Assembly: GCF_001507435.1 (NCBI RefSeq)
Contig: NZ_LMWH01000234.1
Location: 1 to 64,000 of the forward strand
Reading direction: 5' to 3'
DNA: 64,000 nucleotides
From: Streptomyces sp. NRRL F-5122
Lineage (GTDB): Bacteria > Actinomycetota > Actinomycetes > Streptomycetales > Streptomycetaceae
A program made the translations under genes and the position numbers. Positions 1 to 8,307 of this stretch are shown in pieces; within the stretch, counting starts at the first letter, position 1, and every line of letters begins with the position of its first letter. The notes beneath the pieces were generated by a model. It worked only from the letters and a program-made list of their open reading frames with translations. It was not told the origin of the DNA and did no database searches.

Positions 1-116
1 TCGAGCTGGTCTTCGAGGATGACGATGCGGCAGGCGGCCTCGATGGGGGTGCCCTGGTCGACGAGTTCGCGGGCGCGGGCGGCGATGCGCAGCTGGTAGT
101 TCGACTGGCTGATCAC
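1..116 (-). pseudogene. MerR-like regulator fragment (helical C-terminal part)
   Basis: Reading the minus strand from about 116 to the window edge gives SNYQLRIAARARELVDQGTP followed by IEAACRIVILEDQL. This resembles the helical segment that follows the wing in a group of Streptomyces MerR-type regulators. The DNA-binding N-terminus is missing: upstream (above about 120) the similarity stops and the sequence runs into the recombinase remnant that ends at 177. It is either a truncated gene or an internal piece whose 3' part lies outside the window. The family assignment rests on recalled similarity only. Confidence 0.4.
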
Positions 117-176
117 GATCTTCGAAGATCGGGCCCCTGGCGTCCTGCGGCTTCAGTTACCACCAATGCCCGGTCT

Positions 177-1786
177 TCACCGCTCCGGCAAACGGCCCGC
201 ATCGACGTGGTCTGCGAGATAGATCAGGGTGCCTTCGGGGTCCATGCCGAAGGCTACGGCGACGAGTTTGGGATCCATGGTGCTGACCAGGTCGAGCAGT
301 CGAGTGCAGCGGATCATGCGGGGCGGGAAGCCGCAGGCATCGAGGACGTGGCTGACATAGGCGGTGGACGCCGGTCCCCGGCCGGGCTTCGTCTGACGGG
401 TGACCATCACGTGGGGATTTTCGGTCCGCTGGGCCTCGCGGTGAGCCAGACAGCGTTCCAGCACTGCCCAGGACGCCGGATCCAGGGCGACCGGATGCGG
501 GCGGTCGCCGAGCCGGGTGGTCCGGGCATGAGGGTCGAGGTCAGAGGCCTGCAGCATCTTGACCTCGCGACTTGAGGCGCCGTGCAACAGCGCGAGCATG
601 CCCAGCAGGGCCTCGTGCGGGTGGACGGCTGGACCGGTGGTCCAGCGGCGGAACAAAACGCGTTGCTGGTCCAGTGTCAGCGTCGCTCCGGTGAAGCCGC
701 TGGGACCTCGGGCGGTCAGAGCGTGAGAGGGATCGACGAGCACGATTCTCCGAGAACGCGCGAAACGGAAGAACTGCCCGAGCACGACCAGCCGACGCTT
801 GCGTGCCTTGGGCGAGCCGACGAGGACGGCTTCGACATCGTAGACGTCGGTCAGCGCCCAGTCCCGCTTGCCGCGTCCGCTGGCGAGGAAGCGGGCGAGG
901 TCACGCATGATGGCCAGGGCCGCCTCGACGGTCGCATCGCTGCGAGTTGTTCCGGCCCGGCGGGCCCTCTCACCGAGTGCATCATGAAGGCGGCGAACGC
1001 CTCCACCGATGGCCGCAGACTCTCGGGGACGGCATCGATACGATGCTGTCGGCGGCCTGCCGCGAGCCGCTCGGCCTGATCCGTTGCCATGGCCATGCCG
1101 TGACCGGTGAAGAAGGTCTCCAGCGCGCGGGCGAGGGAGCCCATCGAGCGTCCGGAACGACGAGAGCGTTCAAGCAGAGCCTGCGGGTGGTTGGGCTGGT
1201 CATCCAGGAGGAGTCGCCCCAGGGCAGTGATCATCGTGCAGGCGCGACTGACGCAGTGCCTGGCGGTGAGATCGGTGGTGAAGTCCCGCGGCCAGTCCGG
1301 AGGTTGTCCGAGTTCGGTCTCGACCCGGACGAAGGGCCGGTCGGGGTGACGCTGCCAGCAGGCTGAGCACAGTCCCAGCCCGGCATGGCGCCGCACCCGG
1401 CCGCATTAGCGGCAGGTCCGGGGCGGCTGTTTGGTCTGGAGAGGACGCGAGCAATGGCCGCACCAGCCGGTGTCCTCGCGCAGATAGCCGGGCCGATCGC
1501 ATCGAGGACAAGGCGTCTTGGCCGCGTCGCGTTCCGTCTTGCGCTTGCAGTCACGGCACAACGTTGATGTCTTGTCTCTCACTGGGTGACCACAGGAAGT
1601 GCACACGCGTGAGCAGGTGATGCACCGGCCGGTGTCCTCCTGGAGGACGCGCTGCTGGCCGCAGCGGGGGCAAGTGGCCCTGGCTGCGGTCTCTTTCTGC
1701 CGGGCTGTGCAGCGGCAGCAGTACTGGCGGGCGATGAAGCCGACCGGGGCTCCGCAGCCGATGCAGTCGCTCTGTCTGACGCCCAC
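177..1786 (-). pseudogene. Zinc-ribbon tyrosine-recombinase-like gene, broken by a stop and a frameshift
   Basis: One long gene is recognisable in pieces. The N-terminal 126 codons (from ATG 1786) encode repeated CxxC knuckles (CIGCGAP, CCRC, CPRCGQ, CTSCGH, CRDC, CPRCDR, CGHC), suggesting a multi-zinc-ribbon domain. A TAA at 1406-1408 interrupts the frame, but the same frame continues directly (CGRVRRHAGLGLCSACW). A frameshift near 940-955 then moves reading into the C-terminal part ending at 177. That part looks like a tyrosine recombinase catalytic domain, with the candidate tyrosine in TLIYLADHVD. The intact product would be about 535 residues. The gene starts 13 bp after the XRE regulator stop, so it is the last gene of a recombinase-XRE-recombinase module. 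With two lesions it is very probably inactive. Confidence 0.7.
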
Positions 1787-1799
1787 GTTGTCGCCCGAG

Positions 1800-2114
1800 T
1801 CAGAGCGGCGGCATCGAACGGCCGCGGGCAGAGGCCGCTTGGGGCAGGTCAGCGACTGGCCGGGGTGGCGCGGCAGGACGCTCGGCGGAAGTGGTGTCGA
1901 CCTCGAACAGGTCGTTGGGAGTGCATTCCAGCGCGGTGCACAACGCGATCAAGGTGGACATCTTCACCTGTGAGGGCTCCTTGGTGAACAGCGCGGACAC
2001 CGAGGCGGAGGACATCTGCAGACCGGCGCGTTCGGCCAGAAGCCGCCGGAGCTGGGTGCCGGTCCACACCTCACGCTGGGCGGCGGCCATGCGCAGGCGC
2101 CATCGGATCTTCAT
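1800..2114 (-). CDS. XRE-family helix-turn-helix regulator of the recombinase module
   Basis: This is a 104-residue Cro/C1-type DNA-binding protein. The helix-turn-helix lies at about residues 15-70: TQLRRLLAERAGLQMSSASV, then ALFTKEPSQVKMSTLIALCT, ending in the typical ALECTPNDLFEVD. The rest is a Pro/Ala-rich tail. The ATG at 2114 overlaps the TGA of the upstream integrase (ATGA), so translation was probably coupled. The gene itself is intact while both flanking recombinases are broken. It presumably controlled the mobile module or its excision (inference). Confidence 0.75.
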   Translation of the reverse strand: MKIRWRLRMAAAQREVWTGTQLRRLLAERAGLQMSSASVSALFTKEPSQVKMSTLIALCTALECTPNDLFEVDTTSAERPAAPPRPVADLPQAASARGRSMPPL

Positions 2115-2823
2115 GCGGGGTTGCCCTCCTCGACGGTGAGTTCGCCCAGCGTGGTGGTCACCGCGCGGCGATAGGCGTCCTCGATGCACGTCGCGGACGG
2201 CCGGACGTATCTCATGGTTGAGCTGACCGTCCAGTGACCGAGGAGTTGCTGGATCGCCACGAGGTCCACGCCGCGTTCGTAGTTGTGGGTCGCGCAGGCC
2301 CGCCGCAGGCCGCAGGCCCGTATTTACGAGCGGTGGCGATCCGGGACTTGAGGAAGTCGAAGAACTCCGCCACCCGTTCCGGCGTCGGCGGCGGCAGCTG
2401 AGCCGGGGAATCGTCCCCGACATGCCGCGCAGCGTTGAACTCGTCCACCGGGCAGACCAGACGGACGCCGAACCCCGCTTCAATCTCAACGGCCTTGCGG
2501 ACCTGCAGGAACCGGTGGAAGCCCTTGAAGATCTGCGCATACTCGCGCCGGGTCGATGCCGCCCGCCCGGCGAGGGCCAAGTCGCCGACGACGTGGTCGA
2601 TGTCCTCCGGGGTGACATCCCACGCGGGCCAGCCCAGCGCAGTGAGCGTTCGCTCCAGCAGACCAATGTCGTTCTCGACCGTCACCGGGCTGAACCCGCG
2701 GGCCCGCCACGAGGCGACGAACGCCTCGACGCATTCGGCCTGGAACTCCCACGGATCGACAGTCACTGGCTCCAGAAGGACGGCACCGCCCTCGATCACC
2801 CGCAACTGGGATGTCACCGGCAC
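2111..2823 (-). pseudogene. Tyrosine-type integrase with internal deletion and frameshift
   Basis: Residues 1 to about 175 form a SAM-like core-binding domain (ECVEAFVASWRARGFSPVTV, then STRREYAQIFKGFHRFLQV), starting at ATG 2823. At about 2310 the frame breaks within a short direct repeat (gcctgcg gcctgcg). In another frame the C-terminal catalytic end follows: GLRRACATHNYERGVDLVAI, then QQLLGHWTVSSTMRYVRP. This includes the R-x-x-H-like box, the LGH box and the tyrosine in TMRYVRP. The first catalytic arginine region that should lie between the two parts is absent, which suggests that roughly 100-130 codons were deleted. The remnant ends in a TGA overlapping the XRE start. Confidence 0.8.
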
Positions 2824-2903
2824 ACCTTCCTCGCACCTGAACGATCAAGGCAGCACCTGGAAATTCTGAGCGCCACCGTGAAGACCAACGAGGACCGCAG
2901 AAG

Positions 2904-3017
2904 ATGGATACGGTCGACCGCCTCACCTTCAACGGCACCATCATCGAGACCGGCACCGACTCCTACCGCCTCGCCAGCACCCGAGCCCGAGCCGAGGAGT
3001 CGGCCAAAGCCAGCTGA
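2904..3017 (+). pseudogene. IS21-type IstB helper ATPase, C-terminal remnant
   Basis: The plus strand encodes VDRLTFNGTIIETGTDSYRL followed by ASTRARAEESAKAS and a TGA. This matches the usual C-terminus of IstB-like ATP-binding proteins of IS21 elements (DRLTFN...IIETG..SYRL). The Walker motifs and the istA transposase are absent, so only the tail of an element remains, lying just upstream of the integrase remnant. Identification is by recalled family similarity. Confidence 0.6.
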
Positions 3018-3089
3018 CCTGCGCTCGTCCGCTTTCAGAGTCCGTCGTCCCGGCGGCGGACTGACGACTCAATGAACGAGGGATCTGCC

Positions 3090-3389
3090 TCATTGTTCAG
3101 CGTGGTCGTCGTTCTGCTCGACGGCATCCATGAACTGATCGTGCACTGGCAGCTCACGCCCCCTACCTGGACTCGTCAGGACGATCGTCTTCGCCTCGCC
3201 TAGGGCTTTGGGACCCGCCCCAAGCAACTCGCGCGTGATCACCACCGCATCGAGCACCTCGACTCGACGCTCAGTCAGTAGCTGCTGCACAGCAGCCATC
3301 CCGCCGTCACCGGTCAGCAGCGGCCGACACTCGTTGACGAGCGCCTCAAGCCGAGCCGTCCTCTCCGGATGCAGCCCACTGATCGCCAT
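3090..3389 (-). CDS. Small hypothetical protein
   Basis: This is a 99-residue acidic protein with two helical segments (HPERTARLEALVNECRPLLT and AVQQLLTERRVEVLDAVVIT) and a basic loop, EAKTIVLTSPGRGRE. The segment LLGAGPKALGEAKTIVLTSP is faintly like the C-terminal fold of L7/L12-type proteins, but this is not strong enough for a call. No signal peptide or membrane segment is seen. It is isolated among pseudogenes, though its composition looks like that of a real protein. Confidence 0.5.
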   Translation of the reverse strand: MAISGLHPERTARLEALVNECRPLLTGDGGMAAVQQLLTERRVEVLDAVVITRELLGAGPKALGEAKTIVLTSPGRGRELPVHDQFMDAVEQNDDHAEQ

Positions 3390-3499
3390 GCTGTCGCCCC
3401 TCCACCATGCTCAAACTCTTCTGCGATCATCCCTGAAGCCAGCAACATCTTGCGATTGGATTGCCACTGAGTAGCAGGCGCCGCGAAGGTCGAGTGCCG

Positions 3500-3822
3500 T
3501 CATTTCTCGTGAACACCGGCGGGCATGAGGACCGCCAACCGCCTCCCAGACTGCCGAACAAACGCTGTCCTTTGAAGTGAACGAAGCCAAAGGGGCGCCA
3601 GCCATGACCCCGCTCATCGGCCTCGTGGTCGAGGAGCCTGGTGCAGTGCTGCGCCCGCAGAAGGTGGCCGCGGAGTAGGCCGCGGATCTGCGCCTCCCTG
3701 TCCTCCAACTCCAAGTCGACGTAAAGCTCCGGCTCGTCCAGTTCGGCTTCATCGGAGGGGGCGCCGCTTCCGACTGCGGGTCCGTAGTGGCGTGGGCGGG
3801 GAGCTCCCATCCCGTCCGCCAT
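3500..3822 (-). pseudogene. Hypothetical protein, probably frameshifted
   Basis: From ATG 3822 the frame encodes an acidic, helix-prone stretch (EPELYVDLELEDREAQIRGL, then a segment ending WRPFGFVHFKGQ). The sequence then turns Gly/Trp/Ser-rich. A better continuation is found in another frame: FVRQSGRRLAVLMPAGVHEK and a TGA at 3500. A one-base shift near 3555 would explain this. The family is not recognised, and it could equally be a chance open frame. Confidence 0.35.
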
Positions 3823-3961
3823 CGACCCAGGCAGAACCGAGCAGACGCGGCCCCTGGCGCTTGGAAGCTCCTATAGATCGTAAAGCAGCCTGTGAGAGGC
3901 GTAGCTGTGGGATATTCGTGCAGTGGCGCGCTCCACCTGGACGCCAGGAACCACGCCCGCT

Positions 3962-4725
3962 TCACGGTGTGTGGGTCGACGGCGTACGGGATGGGAGCCG
4001 GGGTGGGTGGTGGACTAGAAGCCGCTTCTTATGATGCTGACGAGTGCTGTGCGGCCTGGGGAAACCCAACTCGTCCAGCAGCACGCTGAAGAGGTCCTCG
4101 GCAAAGGTCTCCCGTGAGCTCCGCAACTCCTCAATCCGGCGCTGCTGCGCTGTGGCTGAGATGCCAGCCGATGCGGCCCAAGCGAGGGCTCCTTCCGCGG
4201 CGGACGGAACTTCCACGTCGAGCCCCGAGCGCTTGCGCCTCACGGCTTTGTTGAACTCCGGTGTGCCACCCACAGGCTCACGTCGTCCAGGTCCTCTGGT
4301 TCCTCGACGAGGAGTGCCGCAGCGTTGTCCAGGTCGAGCCATGCCTGCCAACGCTGCCCGTTGGTTCCCAGCCCAGTCACGAGGGCGAGGTCGCTATCAG
4401 AGACGTCGGCGACACAGGCCGGAGTGCCGGTCCATTCGACCAGGGCGGACAGATAGTCGTCTTCCCATAGTCCGTGATCGAACTGGAGGGTCTGCCAGCC
4501 GCCCGGTCGTGGCCGCCACGCATGCACGGTGTCCTTCAGCTCCTGATCGATGCTTTCGAACACGGGAGCTTGCAGCAACGGACGCCTGCTACGGGCAAAG
4601 ACCAGGTGGCCTGAAAATCCCACGGGTTCCTCCTCGGCTGGCACCGACGCAACAGCAGGTTGGTCGACCCCTGCTTCACCGCTGGCTGGCTCAGCGGCAA
4701 GGGGGCCTTTGATGTCTGACACCAA
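3962..4725 (-). pseudogene. Conserved hypothetical protein, frameshifted
   Basis: From ATG 4725 residues 1 to about 154 read as an intact conserved protein (PLLQAPVFESIDQELKDTVH, WQTLQFDHGLWEDDYLSALV, LWVAH). At about 4256 the frame is lost and continues in another frame as PEFNKAVRRKRSGLDVEVPS, AASAGISATAQQRRIEELRS and RETFAEDLFSVLLDELGFP. Together these give one coherent protein of about 240 residues, so a single-base indel is the simplest reading. The function is unknown; it looks cytoplasmic, with no signal or membrane segment. The broken state fits the decay of the surrounding region. Confidence 0.6.
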
Positions 4726-4829
4726 CGACTGACACCAACAGCGACGAACGAAGCCGGATTAGGACGGACCCCAGCGGCCAGAGCACCAGCGTGACTCAGG
4801 GAGTCCTCTGGGTGACAGTGGCCCCGTAA

Positions 4830-5100
4830 TCGACCTGATGAGGATCTCCCGTCACCTCCCCCTCAACCAAGCATGGCTGGAGCTGTCCCTCGCCGCCACC
4901 GACCTGCTCGCCTGGACCCAGACCCTGCTGCGGCAAGGAGAGTTGGCCACCGCCGAGCCAAAGAAGTTGCGCTACCGGCTGCTGCACGCAACCTCCCGCA
5001 TCACTCGCGGCAGCCGTCGCCTTCGCCTCCGGATCGCCGCGACCTGGCCCTGGCGGCACGAACTCATCAACGCGTTCAACCACCTCACGGCACTACCACC
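4830..5100 (+). mobile_element. IS1380-family transposase C-terminal remnant
   Basis: The plus strand reads LELSLAATDLLAWTQTLLRQ, GELATAEPKKLRYRLLHATS and RLRLRIAATWPWRHELINAF. This is the typical C-terminal end of actinobacterial IS1380 transposases (a DLLAWTQ...L segment, an EPKRLR.RL.. motif, then a W.W/H-containing end). The DDE catalytic core is missing, and no terminal inverted repeats could be recognised on either side. It is a dead fragment. Confidence 0.65.
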
Positions 5101-5477
5101 CTCAGTTCCTTCACGAACAGTTCGTGGTGCTCAAAGACGGCGTTATAGCTGCATCCGGCGGATGCTGTGAGCTGTCGGATATCGGTGCCCGGTCGGTCAC
5201 CGCTGGCGTTGAATTGTCCATTCGGGTCTTCCATTCGGTCCGGCGGACATCCGAGCGGGCCGGCCAGATCACCTCTGTCGGCGAAGACAGGCTGCCAGAT
5301 GGCACCAACCTCGGTGATGCGACTGTTCGCGGAGACGAGGTGTGTGGCGCGTCGACCTTGATGACGGATCCCTCACCCACAGCCGAGCCTGCGTCGCACT
5401 CCGAATCGATGACACGCCCCTGGCCCCGCGAACATCTCGCCGGGCAGACGCTGCCGGTCAGGCTGCCGTTGCACCTG
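5101..5477. other. Intergenic, no supported gene
   Basis: Between the IS1380 tail and the stop codon of the exporter the sequence is less biased at third positions. It stays open on both strands without any recognisable domain. No terminator hairpin with a T-run is evident. Confidence 0.4.
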
Positions 5478-6965
5478 TCACTTCGTGTCGAGCTGTGCCT
5501 CGGTCGGCGCGGCGGGCGGTCCGTCGGCGTGCTGGTGCTCGGTTTCAACGCGGTGGGGTTTCAAGCTGAGCTGGAGCGCGACGATGATCGCGGCGAGGAC
5601 TGCGAGACCGGTCGCGATGAGGAACGACAGGCGGTAGCCGTCCACCAGAGAGCTGCTGTGGCCAGAGGTGGCCGCAGCGGCGGTGGCGAGAATCGCGAGG
5701 CCGACCGCGGCGCCGGTCTGCTGGCTGGTGGTGAACAGAGCCCCGGCCAGTCCCTGGTCGCCGGCCCGGACTCCGCTGGTGATCGCGATCGACGCGGCCG
5801 GCAGGGCGAGCCCGACCCCGGCCGCGGTCAGCACCAGGCCGGGCAGCACCGCTGCCGGGTAGCTGGCCCCGGCGGTGATCTGGGCAAGCCACAGCTGTCC
5901 GGCGCCCATACTGGCCAGCCCGGCAAGCAGGAGGCCCCTGATGCTGAACCGGGCCAGCAGGCGACGGGTGCCGAGGGTGGAGACGAGCACGACGGTGGCG
6001 GTCGACGGGACCAGCGCCAGGCCGGTCGCCACCGGGCTGAACCCCAGCACCTTCTGCAGGTAGAGCGAGGCGAAGTAGACGTAGCCGGCCAGGATGGCGC
6101 CGATCAGCAGCATTGCCGCGATCGCGGCCCGCCGGGCCGGCTCCGCCAGGATCGACAGCGGCAGCATGGGTGCCGCGGACCGCTTCTCCGCGAACACAAA
6201 TCCCGTGGTCAGAAACACGGCCAGGGCGAGAGTGACGAGGGTGTCGGGCGCGGTGAAGCCGTGCTGCTGCCCGCTGCCGAGCCCGAAGATCAGCGCGGCG
6301 ATGCCGGTGGTCACCAGCAGTGCCCCGCGCACATCGATGGTGCCGCGACTGCCGAACCCCTTCGCGGCCGGCAGTCGCGGTACCAGCGCGAGCATGATGG
6401 CGATGACCGGCGGGTTGATCAGGAACACCGCCCGCCAGCCGAGGTACTGGGTGAGCAGGCCGCCGGCCACGATCCCGGCGGTCGCGCCCGCCGCGGTGGT
6501 GGCTTGCCACATCGCCAGCGCCCGGTTACGGGCGGCCCCTTCTGCATTGGTCGTCGTCAGCAGCGACAGCGCGGCCGGGGAGGCCATCGCCCCGGCCGCG
6601 CCCTGCACGATCCGGGCGATGATCAGCATGATCGGCCACTGGGCGAGCCCGCAGGCCAGCGACGCGATCCCGAACAGGGCCAGGCCCAGGGCCAGCACCT
6701 GCCGCCTGCCGAGCAGGTCCGCCAGGCGGCCACCCGCAAGCAGCAGCGATCCGAACGCAAGCGCGTACCCGGTGACGATCCACTGCAACTCCGCTGCAGG
6801 CATGCCCAGCTCCCGCTGGATCGACGGCAGCGCCACGTTCACGATGCTGAAGTCCAGTTGCAGCACGAACTGGGCGGTGCAGATCAGCGAGACGACAAAC
6901 GCGGTCCGTTGTGAGCCGCTCGCAGCGTGCCGAGGCGTGGCGTCATTCTTCGGGTGGTCTGCCAT
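5478..6965 (-). CDS. MFS drug exporter, DHA2 (EmrB/QacA) type
   Basis: This is a 495-residue integral membrane protein with about 14 hydrophobic helices, the count expected for proton-driven DHA2 multidrug exporters. Motifs: LDFSIVNVALPSIQ in helix 1 (family motif D1), GGRLADLLGRRQ between helices 2 and 3 (motif A), and a glycine-rich VQGAAGAMASPAALSLL helix. The start was set at ATG 6965 (MADHPKND), because codons upstream of it are hydrophilic and lie in the regulatory region. The gene is divergent from the LysR gene, with a perfect CATCTG-N5-CAGATG palindrome between them, so LysR control is likely. The exported compound is unknown. Confidence 0.88.
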   Translation of the reverse strand: MADHPKNDATPRHAASGSQRTAFVVSLICTAQFVLQLDFSIVNVALPSIQRELGMPAAELQWIVTGYALAFGSLLLAGGRLADLLGRRQVLALGLALFGIASLACGLAQWPIMLIIARIVQGAAGAMASPAALSLLTTTNAEGAARNRALAMWQATTAAGATAGIVAGGLLTQYLGWRAVFLINPPVIAIMLALVPRLPAAKGFGSRGTIDVRGALLVTTGIAALIFGLGSGQQHGFTAPDTLVTLALAVFLTTGFVFAEKRSAAPMLPLSILAEPARRAAIAAMLLIGAILAGYVYFASLYLQKVLGFSPVATGLALVPSTATVVLVSTLGTRRLLARFSIRGLLLAGLASMGAGQLWLAQITAGASYPAAVLPGLVLTAAGVGLALPAASIAITSGVRAGDQGLAGALFTTSQQTGAAVGLAILATAAAATSGHSSSLVDGYRLSFLIATGLAVLAAIIVALQLSLKPHRVETEHQHADGPPAAPTEAQLDTK

Positions 6966-7070
6966 GGGCGAATCCCCTGTCCTGGCGGTGTTCCTTACTG
7001 GTTCGTCGGCGTCAACCACGCCCGCCGGAACTTCGATGGCGGTCCGGCGGCAGCGCGCACAGATAGACTG

Positions 7071-7101
7071 CATCTGTCTGGCAGATGGAACTGTCCAGAT
7101 G
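7071..7101. promoter_or_regulatory. LysR-type operator between exporter and lysR
   Basis: The palindrome CATCTG-TCTGG-CAGATG occupies 7071-7087 and fits the LysR T-N11-A rule (T7073, A7085). An extra CAGATG half-site is at 7096-7101. It lies 46 bp before the LysR start and about 105 bp before the exporter start. The same palindrome recurs at 8109-8125. Confidence 0.75.
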
Positions 7102-7132
7102 TGCTGCAATTCAGTCCTAGAGGCGGTGGCCG

Positions 7133-8035
7133 ATGGAACTCAGACAGCTACGTCACTTCCTGGCGTTGGTCGAGGAACGCAGCGTCACTCGCGCCGCCAA
7201 GCGCGAACTCATCGTGCAGTCAGGCCTGTCGAACTCGCTCCAGGCCCTCGAACGCGAACTCGGTACGGCCCTCTACGTCCGCGGGACCAGGCCCGTCCGG
7301 CTCACTGCGGCCGGCGAGGCTCTGGTGGGCCCGGCCCGCCGGACCGTGACCAGCGCCGCGCAGGCGGAAGAGGCCGTACATCACACCCGTGACGTGCTCA
7401 TCGGCACACTGCGCCTCGGCGTCTCGCTCTCCGCTCAGCATCTGGTGCCGTTCGCTTCCTATCTCGGCGAGTTCACTCGCGACCATCCCGGCATCGACCT
7501 GCGCCTGCACTACGCGCCCGCGCTGACGATGATGTCGATGCTCGGGGCCGGAGAACTGGATTGCGTGATCGGACCCGCGGTCAGCCAGGTCCCGGGCATC
7601 CGGATGACCCGCCTGGCGCGAGAGCCGCTGCACCTCGTCTGCCGCGCCGATCATCGCCTGGCGGAGCGCACCGAGGTCAACATCGGACAACTGGCCGACG
7701 AGCGGTTCGTCGAGGTACCCCCGGGGTGGACGGCCCGCCTGTTGAGCGACGCCGCGTTCACCGGCGAAGGAATACAGCGCCGCGTCGTCTGTGAGGTCGG
7801 CGACTGGGAACTGTTCCTCGAACTGGTCAGCGCAGGCGTCGGTATCGGCTTCGCTCCAGTCGGCCTGCAGTACCCGGTGCTGACCGCACCGGACAGCGTT
7901 CTGCGGCTGATCGCGGTCAAGGGCGTGCATCTGGAAAGGCACATCTACCTGATGCTGCCCTCGGCGGGCGAGACCAGCCCGGCAGCTCGGCAGTTCGCCG
8001 ATCAGCTGCTGCGTATTCACCCCGCGGACAGTTGA
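7133..8035 (+). CDS. LysR-family transcriptional regulator
   Basis: This 300-residue protein has the standard LysR length and layout. The N-terminal winged helix-turn-helix covers residues 1-60 (MELRQLRHFLALVEERSVTR, then NSLQALERELGTALYVRG). It is followed by a linker helix and a periplasmic-binding-like effector domain (GTLRLGVSLSAQHLVPFASY, DCVIGPAV, LVSAGVGIGFAP). It is divergent from the EmrB-type exporter and followed by an alpha/beta hydrolase gene. Both flanking intergenic regions carry the same T-N11-A palindrome. The likely role is therefore autoregulation and effector-dependent control of exporter and hydrolase. The effector is not predictable from sequence. Confidence 0.9.
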   Translation: MELRQLRHFLALVEERSVTRAAKRELIVQSGLSNSLQALERELGTALYVRGTRPVRLTAAGEALVGPARRTVTSAAQAEEAVHHTRDVLIGTLRLGVSLSAQHLVPFASYLGEFTRDHPGIDLRLHYAPALTMMSMLGAGELDCVIGPAVSQVPGIRMTRLAREPLHLVCRADHRLAERTEVNIGQLADERFVEVPPGWTARLLSDAAFTGEGIQRRVVCEVGDWELFLELVSAGVGIGFAPVGLQYPVLTAPDSVLRLIAVKGVHLERHIYLMLPSAGETSPAARQFADQLLRIHPADS

Positions 8036-8108
8036 CCCGGCGCCTGTTGGCCAACGCAGCCCTGTGGACCCAGAAGTGGCGCGGCCGCCGGTGCACCCAT
8101 GCCGCGAC

Positions 8109-8136
8109 CATCTGATCGTCAGATGGGCTCCATCTG
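8109..8136. promoter_or_regulatory. Second LysR-type operator, upstream of the hydrolase
   Basis: CATCTG-ATCGT-CAGATG at 8109-8125 repeats the operator found at 7071-7087. After GGCTC there is a further CATCTG at 8131-8136, forming an overlapping inverted pair. Arm sequence and 5-bp spacer length are identical to the first site, while the spacer bases differ, as expected for a true protein-binding site. Confidence 0.72.
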
Positions 8137-8307
8137 AGACAGGTGCGACGCAGGCGACATCAGCGGCAACGAAGGCGCGGTTGTACCGGGTGAAACTGCC
8201 ACGCCGACCGTGGACGCCGGGCCAACGGCAGAACAGAGATGCCGCCCCGGAAGATCCGCCACTCGGTCGGCGCCCGCACAGCCGAAGAAAAGAAGGCGGT
8301 CGCCGCG

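Noticed and set aside
5124..6914. Long plus-strand open frame of about 596 codons
   Set aside because: It lies antisense to the exporter gene, is rich in Arg/Gly/Asp/Gln without any domain, and is a third-position GC shadow.
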